NCBI GenBank assembly: GCA_903772945.1
Contig: CAICTM010000068.1
Coordinates: 1-64,000, forward strand
From: Seminavis robusta
Taxonomy: Eukaryota > Bacillariophyta > Bacillariophyceae > Naviculales > Naviculaceae
Direction of reading: 5' to 3'
DNA length: 64,000 bases
The position numbers were made by a program, and so were the translations under genes. The notes below the pieces were generated by a model. It had not been told where the DNA came from and did not search any database. It saw only the letters and a program-made list of their open reading frames with translations. This document shows positions 54,778-64,000 of the stretch, one piece after another; the stretch's first letter is position 1; each line of letters begins with the position of its first letter.

Positions 54778-55521
54778 TTACTCAATGAGCGGTAAAATCC
54801 TGGCCATGTCGGTCGGGTCCGTCAGATGGCCTGCTCGGGGATCTAGGAGGGGGCGTTTGGTTTCCAATCCTGTGGACGGCCAGCAATTTTCAAAGCCCAC
54901 CGAAATGACAGTTTGATGATCAAAGGCATGGGCACAAGCCAACAAGGGCTCCAGGCGACACCAAGCACGGGAATCATATTCAGGATGATCGATGCGAAGA
55001 AGCCGTTCACAGCAGGCAACCCACAAAGGCATGAGAGGGACACCTCGTTCCAAATGATCTTGGTCGAGACAAGAATAGCCAATCCAATACAGAATCACCG
55101 GTGTAAATTGATGCATATGCCGCACCCACTTAATTCTCCATTTGGTATATTCTGCTATGGTTTTGGCCTTGTCATTTGAAGCAGTGTCTGGAAATCCAGT
55201 TGAAGCATCCATTGGGTCGCTGCGCGATTGGAGTCACTTATGCGATACCATGAATACTTCAACTATGCGAGGACCCATCTTTCGAATCGTCTCTGCAGCA
55301 TCAACTGCGTATCCCTCTGAAAACCTTGGAATCCGTCCAAGACGCTCTATGGTATCTGCTGGCAGTAGTAGCATTCTAGGACCTCCCAAAGAATTGGCCA
55401 AATCCATCATTGGAGCCCGATTCGATGATATAGACATGCGCCAGAAGTCGGAGTCTTCCAGAAGACGGACTACCTTCTCCCACATGAGTAGATGGTCTGA
55501 TGTCTGATGAGGGTTCGTCAT
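54778..55521 (-). pseudogene. SHKW/IDQD/RAWCRLE-type protein with internal stop
   Basis: Two collinear minus-strand frames in the same phase, 55521-55234 and on to 54778, read as one protein of about 247 codons broken by a single TGA. The TGA (55236-55234) stands exactly where the family has Trp in F-x-S-H-K/R-W-L: VEVFMVSHK, stop, LQSRSD. Downstream are SNDKAKTIAEYTKW, VILYWIGYSCLDQDHLERG, MPLWVACCERLLRI and YDSRAWCRLEPLLACAHAF. I recall this domain as common in algae and stramenopiles, with no firm function. TGG to TGA is one base change, so the gene is either a recent pseudogene or carries a sequencing error or read-through stop. The 5' end upstream of 55521 is not identified. Confidence 0.55.
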
Positions 55522-55910
55522 TCATGCCGTTCCTTTTAGTAAGTGATCTCATCCAGCAACAAATTGGATGGAGCAATGGAAAGAAACTGTGATGCCGTAC
55601 GAGTACTAGCTAGTAGTGTGCTGGGAGGTGGTGGGCATGGCCTTGAGAGTATCCGCCCTTCCACTATGCTGGCGATGCAGCTCTTTACGCTGGCTAGCTA
55701 CCGCTATGGCCATACTGGTAGCGGTACGCTGTACATGAGAGCAGTAGCAGAGATGCATTCGTGGATACTGTTTATACCAGCAGAGCTGTAATTTAGCTAC
55801 TGTAGCCTGCAACAAACTGCTGCAGCCGGCAGAGAACAACAGCTACAAAACACGAAACACAAAACCAACACAGACAACGGAAAGACAAGACGAGACAAGC
55901 AACCACCACC
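55522..55910. other. Upstream region of the PRL1 gene
   Basis: It holds a short CTAGCTAG motif at about 55608 and an AC-rich leader (AAAACACAAAACC-type) just before the ATG. No other gene is seen. Confidence 0.5.
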
Positions 55911-57347
55911 ATGTCCGAGTATGCTCCTCAATCGTCTCTTTCGTCGTTGAAACGAGCCCGCATCTTGTTTGACCGTTCGCCTGCAGATGCGTTCTTGGCG
56001 ACCGATGTGATTGTCCAAGACGACGTGTATTTGGCATCGATGGAACGACGCAAACGCTACCTGTTGGGCAGTGCCGCGGGCAAGGGAGCGGAAGGCAAAA
56101 AGAGCAGCACCAAAAAGAAGAGCAAGACCAGTTCGGCGTTGGTGGCTGTTGCAACTGTGGATGATGATGATGCTGATGATGATGCCAACGTCAAGACGAG
56201 GAGTGAATCCGGTGCCTTGATCACGTACGATTCCATTTCCAAACAAGACGACGACAATGAAGCCCAAAATGAAAATCGAATTTTGGTGAAACGAGACAAC
56301 ACTTCCGGTGGTATCAAGGTTCCCACTCCTACGTGGCATGCTCCTTGGAAATTGGCTACAGTACTGTCATCGCATTTGGGTTGGGTCCGTTCGATCGCCT
56401 TTGATCCGTCCAACAAACTCTTTGCCACGGGCAGTGGAGACCGCACCATCAAAATTTGGAATTTCCCCAAGGCATCTGTCGGAGCCGACGATGCTCTGCA
56501 ATTGACATTGACAGGACACATTTCTCCCGTCCGTGGCTTGGCATTCTCGCCGCGACATCCGTATCTCTTTAGTTGTGCCGAAGACAAGCAAGTCAAATGC
56601 TGGGATCTCGAAACCAACCAAGTCATTCGACACTATCACGGACACTTGAGTGGCGTATTTTGTCTCTCACTCCATCCCACACTCGATATTCTCGTCACGG
56701 GAGGACGCGATGCCGTCGCCCGTGTCTGGGATATGCGCACCAAACATCAAATTCATTGTTTGACCGGACACGATCATACCGTTGCCTGTCTCCTCACCAA
56801 GGCGACCGATCCACAAATCATTACCGGATCGCACGATTGTACCATTAAACTGTGGGATTTAATTGCCGGAAAATGTCAAACCACACTCACGCATCATCAA
56901 AAATCCATTCGCGCCGTGGCGGCACCGTCCTTTGAAAATACATTTGCCAGTGGCGCCGCCGATTGTGTCAAACAGTGGCAAGCAAAAGACGGAAAATTTC
57001 TCAAAAACTATTCGCGGCACAATGAAAAAATTGTCGATTCCATGGCCGTCAATGACGATGGGGTACTGGTCACCGGAGGCGACGATGGATCGATGCAATT
57101 TTGGGACTACACGAGTGGATATCAATTCCAAACAGGACAATCCAAAGTGCAACCGGGATCACTGGAAGCGGAGAATGGAGTCATGGCGGCCTGTTTTGAT
57201 GGGACCGGGACACGGCTCATTACGGGAGAAGCCGACAAGACCATCAAAATTTGGAAGGAAGATCCGGATGCCAGTGAATTGACGCATCCCATTGATACCA
57301 AGGGGTGGCGCAAAACGTGCATTGCACAAGCCAAACAAAGATATTGA
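55911..57347 (+). CDS. WD40 splicing factor PRL1/PLRG1/Prp46
   Basis: The 478-residue single-exon protein has an N-terminal region of about 150 residues with a Lys-rich and acidic linker ([25 protein letters not shown]), then [20 protein letters not shown], the conserved entry into the propeller. Seven WD repeats follow, with endings KIWNF, KCWDL, RVWDM, KLWDL, KQWQA, QFWDY and KIWKE. The strongest family marks are [38 protein letters not shown] and [20 protein letters not shown] near the C-terminus. PRL1/PLRG1 is a subunit of the Prp19/CDC5 complex that activates the spliceosome and acts in the nucleus. It is convergent with the next gene, 235 bp apart. Confidence 0.95.
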   Translation: MSEYAPQSSLSSLKRARILFDRSPADAFLATDVIVQDDVYLASMERRKRYLLGSAAGKGAEGKKSSTKKKSKTSSALVAVATVDDDDADDDANVKTRSESGALITYDSISKQDDDNEAQNENRILVKRDNTSGGIKVPTPTWHAPWKLATVLSSHLGWVRSIAFDPSNKLFATGSGDRTIKIWNFPKASVGADDALQLTLTGHISPVRGLAFSPRHPYLFSCAEDKQVKCWDLETNQVIRHYHGHLSGVFCLSLHPTLDILVTGGRDAVARVWDMRTKHQIHCLTGHDHTVACLLTKATDPQIITGSHDCTIKLWDLIAGKCQTTLTHHQKSIRAVAAPSFENTFASGAADCVKQWQAKDGKFLKNYSRHNEKIVDSMAVNDDGVLVTGGDDGSMQFWDYTSGYQFQTGQSKVQPGSLEAENGVMAACFDGTGTRLITGEADKTIKIWKEDPDASELTHPIDTKGWRKTCIAQAKQRY

Positions 57348-57582
57348 AACTGCAACAATTAATCAAAAAGTCAATCCACAAAATAGTAAAAATGCTTGTA
57401 TAGTTTGGGTGGTGGGATGCTCTGGGTTGATGGTAGTTTTCTTTGGGTGTTCATGTCGAAACCGATACCTCAGTCTTTGTTTATTTTAGTTGAGTTAACG
57501 TTTGTAAAATGAATGCTGAGATTTATGCAACTACATAGATGATGTGAAAAGAATAAGGCGGCAACACACAAGAGACGCTCGC

Positions 57583-60500
57583 TCAAAAGCCAAAATCGTC
57601 GCTCCTTCGAACATTTGGTTGTGGAATGTTACCCAGGCCGCTGGCTGGTTGTTCTTCTGAAGATGCTCCTTGCCCAGGGCCGCAGCTTTGAGGTCGTAAT
57701 CCCACAAAGTGGCCTCCGCATTCAAATCGCAGTTGTGTCAGATGAAGGTTATTGACAAAAATTTGACCCACGAATTCGGCACGTTGTCCTTGGGCGTCAA
57801 ACCGCATTGAACCAAGTCGGTTCAACAGGGTGCCAAAGAACAGATAGGGCGACGAACGAGGAGGATCGGTGACACTGACAAGGTGGACCGCAGGCTCAAA
57901 GTTCCACAGAACACGGGAAGGATCCATTCCTTGACGCAACACCACACCCTGCACTTGTGGCTGGATCTCGACTGTGACGGGGTCGGAGGAGCTCACGACA
58001 TTGATCAACACAAAGCTTGTGGTGGGTGCATCAATGCTAATGGTAAAGGCTGCCAGACTTTCGGCTTGCAGTGTAAAGACGTTGTACACAGGATCAGTTC
58101 CGGTCAGTTGCGCCATGCTGCACGTCGTCCCAAAGTCAGTATGGGGACAAGGACCTGTTGTGGGGACTGCCGTGCCGGGAAGGGTGCTAGTTGCCACCTC
58201 TGTTTCCTCTGCACTGCAATACTCCAAATCGTTCGCGCCCGTGACCGGCTGTGTGCCGTATACAAACGCTGCGTTTCGGTCCACCTGCCTCTGACAATCT
58301 CGGTCGCCCTGAGGGCATTCACAGGATGTGCGACGCGGTCCACCGGCCAGGTCACCCCCACGGCTGGACAACCATGTTTGGTATTCGGAGAATTCGTCAT
58401 TGGAAGCAGAGGAGCATTGATTGTCAGGTGCACCCCAAATGCCACACGCATTGCTATTCAAAAGACAGCTGGTGGTGTTGACGCCATCGAGGATGAGCTC
58501 TTGGCCGGCGTAGACGAAACTAAAGGACTTTTCTTCAAATGGAGGTTCCACATTTCCGATTCGAATCGTTTGGGAGCGGGTTGTGTACCGTCCACATAGA
58601 TCAGTAGCGGTAAAAACCCTCTCAACGATTGTGAATTCTTCTGAGCAGTCACTGTCGCCTGCTGTAGAAACAATTCTGTCCTCGTATGTGATCTCCACAG
58701 GACTGGCTCCGCACCGTTGGAAGGCTGTTGGGAAGCCTGTCAAGTCCGGCCCATATGGATCAAACACTTTCAAGGTGACGTTTTCAGGAAAGAGGTCAAA
58801 TTGTGGAACATAAGTGTCTTCCAGGGTGATCTTTTGAACGAACGTTTGTTCGGTGAGCTCGCAGCCGTCGTCTTGAAGGATGAATGTTCGCTCGATTGTC
58901 GTGGCGCACGTCGTTGTGTTGTACGAAGACGTATCAGCCACAGTGAGACTCTGAACGGCATCGATGCAGCCACGTTCATACTCAGGGACTCCAGTGACTG
59001 AGGGGTGAATGTTAACGTCGCATCCCAAAGAAACGTCCAGTGAACCAGCCGTTGACGTGAACCTTGGCGGTAATCTCTCTACAAGCAACGTGTGCTCGAT
59101 TGGTTCAGTGTCTTCACCGCAGCAGTCCGTAGCCATCCTTGCCACTTTCATCTCCAAAGGACCACAACCGTCCTCGTTCATTTGATTTTTCCTATCGTCC
59201 GTCTCAAAAGAAAAGATTGGCGAGGGAATTGAATTACAACTGGTGTCAACCGAAAACACGCTCTGGCCAAATAGTTGTTGCAGGTTTAGAGCTGTGACAT
59301 CGTCCAGGCAGGTCAGAGTGTGACTTTCTTGTTGGTCGTACACAGTCAAAGTGGGCTCGCCGCACACTCTCTCATCAGGGAGGATGCAAAGATCACCCGT
59401 CATCGCACCCGACAAAACCTGAATCACCCTGTTTGCCGCATCTGTCAGAAGCGTTGATACGGAGGACGTGATTGCGTCCACAGAACCAAATTCCAGGCAC
59501 CCGGAGGAGACACCTTGGACAGAAGTAACTTGCTGCCTTCCGTCGGGGGATGCTCTGGCGAAAGTGACCGAGAATGGCACTTGGCAGTTTTCATCGTCAA
59601 GGCCGAATATGCTTGGAGCAGTCAACGTCATCATTCCCGGAGTTAGTGTCATGTCAGTTCGATCGACAACAGTTGGACCGCAGTTGCTTTGATACAGCTC
59701 GGCGTCTCTGATCAAAGCATGGGCTTCATGCAGCTTCAAAGCACCTTCGACGAAACAACTTGGCTCGGGGAAGTTGCCGCTTTGCGCTTTAGAACAATTC
59801 GCGTTGCGTCCAAACAGGTCCAGGCAAACGTCCCACTCAAGATATTGTACTTCACATTCAAAGTAAGCCTCCTTTTGTCCTGTCTTCTCCCTTTTCTTGT
59901 CTGCTGTAGACCTCAGACCGAATGTATGTTCAAAGTCATATCCAAGCGAATGAAGAGTATCAGCAATCGACTCCAAGTTTCCATCCACCAGAAGTGTCCG
60001 TGTTGTCAAAAATGCCTCGTGCAAATTGGCAATCTCGGTTGAGTCCAGGGAAGCAGTTACTTCGATCGCAAAGAGTGTATTGGTCGGTCCTCCAGGCACT
60101 CCAGTTTCCAGAATACCGCTCAGAATTTGCAATGCCGTCAAGAGGTCGACAACATTATTCAACTTCTGATCTATGCTCTTCACAATACTTTCAAGGCATC
60201 CGCCAGCGTCCTTGCTGAGCTTGACGATATCTTCCCAGAACGGGAGCTGATTATTTCCCCCTTGTCGTGATGTAATGTTTTGGGGAGGAGCCGTCTCCAC
60301 AATGACAGGTGCAGCCTGAGGTGCCTCAGACACGGATTCTGTCGAGATGACGGAAGCCTCGGGTAGGCCAGCCAACACAAGGGCTTCCAATCTCGACGAC
60401 CAAACTGGAGACGCCCAATCGATGTGGAAGAACACATCCCAGTCGCCGAGGATTTCAAGGCTTCCTGACGAGCCCAGTTGTAAGATGTTCGAGCCGGAAA

Positions 60501-62715
60501 CTGAAATGGGAAATGTGACAATGTCCAGGAGTGATGCCAAGAAACCAGCCGTCCACGTTCCAGTGACATCCGCATCAAGAACGATCGAGGCGGGTACAGA
60601 TTCCAAGCCGGGGACCAGCATGTTGCAGTGAAAGACAATGAGTGGATCTTGTTCTGCCTGGTACGTGAAGCCCATCGAAACATCATCCAACGTGAGCATT
60701 CCCCAAGACACGACATCCCCAACCTGAATTTCAAAGTCGACCACTGGTAGATCCCTATTTCTGCTGACAGGAATTCGAAGTGGGTCTGTGGCAAGAGTGC
60801 AAGGTGGGGCTGTGCAGCATTGGTTGGATTCGTAGTTCCCCCTGCGAGCCAGTTCGTTGTTATCCACAACCTGAAAGGTCAACGTTCCCTTCGAGGCAAT
60901 GCCAATCCATTCAAAGTCAATATGTGTCCTCAGGAACGAGCTTTGCCCGGCAAAATCATTCCCCGACAAAATGAAACCCCAATCCACATGTGCACTCGCG
61001 ACCGGAGTCACCCCATTGACAATGGGTTTCATTGCCCCCGAGAACGACAGGCTCATCAGAATGGACTCTTGAGAAATGAAAAACCCACTGGGATCGCAGT
61101 TAGGATTGGCGCTATCGAATCGGCCTACTCCATAGGCAGGGATGAGGGTAAAGTTGAAAAAGTCATTGTCGCCCACTCGGACCGATTGCTCGTGCAATTC
61201 CATTGCAAAGACAAACTCCAATTCATGAGGGGGGTTAGTACTGTCTGGTAGATTGACAAAAAGGGACGATGTCATCTTGAGCTCTCCTCCGAAACTTTGC
61301 AAGTTTGCTGCAGCCGGCAACGCAACCCCCGGCAACTGAATTCCAGCACACGCAAGAACACTAGACCCGGCATTGAGCCTGCCACCCCCGCCAGGACTGA
61401 CGATTCCAAACGGTTGCATGTCAATCTTGAGATCAGTACCAACCCAAACATCACCCGTGCTGCTAAATGGCTGTTGACCATAGCCATCAAAGACAGGAAT
61501 GGAAGCTGGTAGAGGTCCCCCCAACAAATGAGCGTAATTATAGTGTAGCTTGTTGGCGACACGAGTGACGGCAAAGCCTCCAATGGTGGATTGAATCGGG
61601 CACAGTGGAAACAGCCCCATAGCTCCACTGGCGCAGTTGCAAAAGTCATACACAACCGGTGGTGGAAAGCTTGGCTGTGAGGCAATTCCAAAGGTTTCAT
61701 TGTTGTATACGATACAGGTGGAACCATCATCATCGGTGGAGGAGGAGCCGTAGTCCATGAGAAAATCTGTGACAGCCAAAAAGTATTCAATGAGGTTTGA
61801 CACCGTAATCGTTCCAAGTTGACTGGAATCAGTAAAGTCATAATCTTCCGGCGGATCCGTGGCGTTGGAGGCTTGTAGGTTTCGTGCGTGTTGTTCTTGC
61901 TGCTTGCCTCTCAAGAAGGAAGGGTTCTTTTGCAAATAGGCAGCAGTCGGGAACTGTGGAGAATCTTCCTTAGCGTCATGATCTATTTCATCAGAGTTTC
62001 CGAATGGGTGCTGCAATAGTTGCCGATGCAAGGCAGCCAATGGCTCTTGTCCTCCGTGGTCCGAACGAAGCCCAAGTTTCTTGCGTTCCTCCATGTAATG
62101 GGTTAAGGCCGCACGAGTCTCGTCGGGTAGAGGAGTCATCAACGCTCGACGCTTCTTGTTCATCAAGCTCTGGTCAAAGGATACTGGAATTTCAAGCGTT
62201 TCCAACAGCCCTGGAATGTCCAACTCCTGAAAGAACCCCACAGTGTTGAGAATGGCATCCAACACGTGGACTGTAAAGGGTGTCATGACCAAAAGCTCCT
62301 CCAAGACAGCCGAAGACGTCGTCAAACGTCTCACATAGCAGTTACTCGGCGTCAAGGGCAACCGATTGCAGCTGTCGTGGGATGCCGTACTATCGGCGCC
62401 ATTGGCCGTCAGATCCGATCCAGCATCCGAGACCACTTGAGCTTCCAAGAGCTGGTCCAAAATGTTGGTGGGACGGTGGGATGTTGTTCCGTGGAGACTG
62501 TTCACATAAGCCTGCGTCGGTACACTGTCGGCATTGTCGGTTCGGATGGTTCCCACCACTCGCCCTGCTGACACCCCCACAAAGTCTTTCAGAGTGAGGA
62601 TATCATTGCTGCCAAACGAAGGGCATTGACTCGAGTCCACGGCGGTGGTTGTCCATGCCAGGCAGCACAACAAGAACAAGGCGGGTAGTGGTGGTAATAG
62701 TAACCTCATCGTCAT
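57583..62715 (-). CDS. Large secreted protein with choice-of-anchor-A-like domain
   Basis: The 1,710-residue protein is encoded in one exon. A signal peptide (MTMRLLLPPLPALFLLCCLAW) is followed by a polar region with RRAL and RRLTT sites, then beta-rich segments (residues about 270-830). A linker with DAGGCLESIVKSIDQKLNN leads to Cys-containing repeats at about 1150-1400 that look like HYR-type beta modules: SLGCDVNIHPSVTGVPEYER, TFILQDDGCELTEQ, VERVFTATDLCGRY. The region 1545-1672 has FTLQAESLAAFTISIDAP, SFVLINVVSSS, VLWNFEPAVHLVSV, GTLLNRLG and GQIFVNNLHL, the pattern of a choice-of-anchor-A domain. I recall such domains in bacterial surface proteins and in diatom adhesive trail proteins. 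It is probably extracellular: adhesive, mucilage or wall. No transmembrane anchor is seen at the C-terminus. Confidence 0.8.
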   Translation of the reverse strand: MTMRLLLPPLPALFLLCCLAWTTTAVDSSQCPSFGSNDILTLKDFVGVSAGRVVGTIRTDNADSVPTQAYVNSLHGTTSHRPTNILDQLLEAQVVSDAGSDLTANGADSTASHDSCNRLPLTPSNCYVRRLTTSSAVLEELLVMTPFTVHVLDAILNTVGFFQELDIPGLLETLEIPVSFDQSLMNKKRRALMTPLPDETRAALTHYMEERKKLGLRSDHGGQEPLAALHRQLLQHPFGNSDEIDHDAKEDSPQFPTAAYLQKNPSFLRGKQQEQHARNLQASNATDPPEDYDFTDSSQLGTITVSNLIEYFLAVTDFLMDYGSSSTDDDGSTCIVYNNETFGIASQPSFPPPVVYDFCNCASGAMGLFPLCPIQSTIGGFAVTRVANKLHYNYAHLLGGPLPASIPVFDGYGQQPFSSTGDVWVGTDLKIDMQPFGIVSPGGGGRLNAGSSVLACAGIQLPGVALPAAANLQSFGGELKMTSSLFVNLPDSTNPPHELEFVFAMELHEQSVRVGDNDFFNFTLIPAYGVGRFDSANPNCDPSGFFISQESILMSLSFSGAMKPIVNGVTPVASAHVDWGFILSGNDFAGQSSFLRTHIDFEWIGIASKGTLTFQVVDNNELARRGNYESNQCCTAPPCTLATDPLRIPVSRNRDLPVVDFEIQVGDVVSWGMLTLDDVSMGFTYQAEQDPLIVFHCNMLVPGLESVPASIVLDADVTGTWTAGFLASLLDIVTFPISVSGSNILQLGSSGSLEILGDWDVFFHIDWASPVWSSRLEALVLAGLPEASVISTESVSEAPQAAPVIVETAPPQNITSRQGGNNQLPFWEDIVKLSKDAGGCLESIVKSIDQKLNNVVDLLTALQILSGILETGVPGGPTNTLFAIEVTASLDSTEIANLHEAFLTTRTLLVDGNLESIADTLHSLGYDFEHTFGLRSTADKKREKTGQKEAYFECEVQYLEWDVCLDLFGRNANCSKAQSGNFPEPSCFVEGALKLHEAHALIRDAELYQSNCGPTVVDRTDMTLTPGMMTLTAPSIFGLDDENCQVPFSVTFARASPDGRQQVTSVQGVSSGCLEFGSVDAITSSVSTLLTDAANRVIQVLSGAMTGDLCILPDERVCGEPTLTVYDQQESHTLTCLDDVTALNLQQLFGQSVFSVDTSCNSIPSPIFSFETDDRKNQMNEDGCGPLEMKVARMATDCCGEDTEPIEHTLLVERLPPRFTSTAGSLDVSLGCDVNIHPSVTGVPEYERGCIDAVQSLTVADTSSYNTTTCATTIERTFILQDDGCELTEQTFVQKITLEDTYVPQFDLFPENVTLKVFDPYGPDLTGFPTAFQRCGASPVEITYEDRIVSTAGDSDCSEEFTIVERVFTATDLCGRYTTRSQTIRIGNVEPPFEEKSFSFVYAGQELILDGVNTTSCLLNSNACGIWGAPDNQCSSASNDEFSEYQTWLSSRGGDLAGGPRRTSCECPQGDRDCQRQVDRNAAFVYGTQPVTGANDLEYCSAEETEVATSTLPGTAVPTTGPCPHTDFGTTCSMAQLTGTDPVYNVFTLQAESLAAFTISIDAPTTSFVLINVVSSSDPVTVEIQPQVQGVVLRQGMDPSRVLWNFEPAVHLVSVTDPPRSSPYLFFGTLLNRLGSMRFDAQGQRAEFVGQIFVNNLHLTQLRFECGGHFVGLRPQSCGPGQGASSEEQPASGLGNIPQPNVRRSDDFGF

Positions 62716-63878
62716 CTTGTTGTTGAAGATAATATCTGCTGGAAGCGTAGACTAATCTCTGCGCCAAACTAAACTGATCGCGAACCCGCAGCTGGATTTA
62801 GGCAGCCGTGGGAAGCAAAAGCCGTTGTGGCCGGTATGCCTGCTGGGGCTTCTGAGTTTCAGAAAATAAATGGCGCATACAGCATGCAAGCATCCGGATC
62901 TATTTCATCCTTTGCTGTTGCAAACATTTTTGCTTCACCATGCTGCTGGTAACAACAACGGACCTGAGCCATGCTCGACGCGACCGATAATACTGGTCCA
63001 CTGGCCCGTGCATTGCCAAGTTGAGGTTTCATGGGATGACGCTACCGGCAGAGGTGCTACCGGCAGCTAGCGCTGGTCATTGGGGATTGGGGAAGTAACA
63101 GTGCAACCATGTGGGTCAAGTCAATTTCTTGTAACAAAAAGGACCTGGCTGCAGTAATGGATCATGATGCACTTTGCCTTTTTGAATTTGAATTCAGGAC
63201 TAGAGGGGCAGGCAAAAGCAATGTTGCATGAAGTTAGTGTCACAATCAGTACAGATGGAACTGCCGGAGGACCTCTCTACAGGAACATGCAAGAGAGAAA
63301 GGTTTGGCAATGGCCTGCTTAATCTAGCTAGCTACTGGTCTGTCCTTTGTTCAACACCATTCTGGTGATCTGGAATGGGACGGTACGATATTGTAGATCA
63401 AAGACTGTGATAGATGAAACAGCAGGAGTGAGAGCAGCAGGACAGAACATGGGGAAGTTGAATGTAGCACCGGAGGATGGAGTTAGCAGTAGGCATTGCC
63501 GTACGAGTCTGTGTAACAATCTGGGTCATTGTCGTACAGGTAACAATTGCCATTGTTGTCATCGTGATAATCGAATTTGTGGTCATGGTGAAGTGTGTCA
63601 GGATCAAGATTGCGATTGTTGGCTTCGTTGGAGAAGTTCCTACCGTATCGGTGTTGGGATCGGTTGGGGGTGTCTGACACATGGATCATCAGTCTGTTGG
63701 TAGAAAGGACCCCCCTCAAAGTAGGATACAAAAAGGATTCATTTGAAGTGGAACCATCCGCTTGACAGTTTGCTTCCACACCACAAACTGATGAAATCAA
63801 AATGAATCCCCTATTTTGGACCTTGCCGATTACTACTACTCATGGCTAGTTCAAATCAAACAAGTCTTACTGTGACAG
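62716..63878. other. Intergenic region
   Basis: No gene is supported. A minus-strand frame at 63483-63800 is Asp/Asn/Tyr/His-rich at its end (DYHDDNNGNCYLYDNDPDC) and could be a metal-binding tail or translated simple sequence; the opposite strand is equally open there. Confidence 0.45.
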
Positions 63879-64000
63879 TTTAGAAATATCAAGACAATTC
63901 TTGTTATAGGAGATATGCAAAGAGACTACATGTATATTTTCGAAACATTAAAGAATCAATTCCCAGCCCTTGACAGGATAATTGTGGATTCTACCAGCTT
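63879..64000 (+). CDS. Partial open frame running off the window edge
   Basis: After a possible splice acceptor (TGTGACAG) the frame reads FRNIKTILVIGDMQRDYMYI then FETLKNQFPALDRIIVDSTS to the last base. Composition is that of real protein, a beta strand then a helix then a strand. An in-frame stop lies just before the acceptor, so this would be an internal or last exon. I do not recognise the family. Confidence 0.3.

Noticed and set aside
63398-63682. Thr/Ile-rich frame and its hydrophobic opposite-strand frame
   Set aside because: Both come from an ATTGTCATC-like low-complexity stretch; neither has gene-like boundaries.

Overview
The window reads as nuclear DNA of a diatom, most likely a raphid pennate. 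The reasons are plastid preproteins whose signal peptide ends at a Gly/Ala-Phe junction (ABC1-like kinase, lumazine synthase), Ser/Pro-rich membrane proteins, secreted proteins with RXL-type basic sites, few and short introns (82 to 307 nt, GTAAGT-like donors), and gene-poor stretches full of CTAGCTAG and GTACCGGTAC palindromes. No virus-like element, rRNA, tRNA or CRISPR array was recognised.

Layout. 0-3 kb: repetitive coding-like DNA of unknown nature and a diverged direct repeat. 3.3-7 kb: a secreted metallo-beta-lactamase-fold protein with one intron, an intron-containing histone H3, and a 58-codon MOZART1 gene. 7.5-16.3 kb: a 1,385-residue SUN-domain protein, a Ser/Pro-rich single-pass membrane protein, a HAD-like phosphatase, and a basic protein ending in a DUF3427-like domain. 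17-24.2 kb: three same-strand paralogs of a secreted cysteine-rich family that I do not recognise, interrupted by a DNA transposon of about 2.05 kb with terminal inverted repeats and three ATAC-type palindromic arrays. 25-30 kb: plastid lumazine synthase, a decayed AdhE-type aldehyde-alcohol dehydrogenase, and an ankyrin-repeat protein. 33.6-41 kb: a three-exon plastid ABC1-like kinase, a convergent plastid FKBP, a GNAT acetyltransferase and an unrecognised protein. 42-52 kb: two large low-complexity proteins, one spliced near its 5' end and one a four-exon TPR protein like kinesin light chain. 53-55.5 kb: relics of glycerophosphodiester phosphodiesterase in scrambled order, and a stress-domain-like gene with one stop at a conserved Trp. 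55.9-62.7 kb: the PRL1/PLRG1 splicing factor and a convergent 1,710-residue secreted protein with a C-terminal choice-of-anchor-A-like domain, a candidate adhesive or wall protein. The last kilobase has an open stretch running off the edge.

The genes form no operon. Themes are plastid metabolism (riboflavin, ABC1K, FKBP), nucleus and cytoskeleton (H3, MOZART1, SUN, PRL1, TPR protein), and the cell surface (three Cys-rich proteins, adhesin-like protein, Ser/Pro-rich membrane protein, secreted hydrolase). The most novel item is the tandem Cys-rich family, which looks like a set of proteolytically processed secreted precursors. All splice models and homologies come from reading the sequence by eye; none was tested by search.
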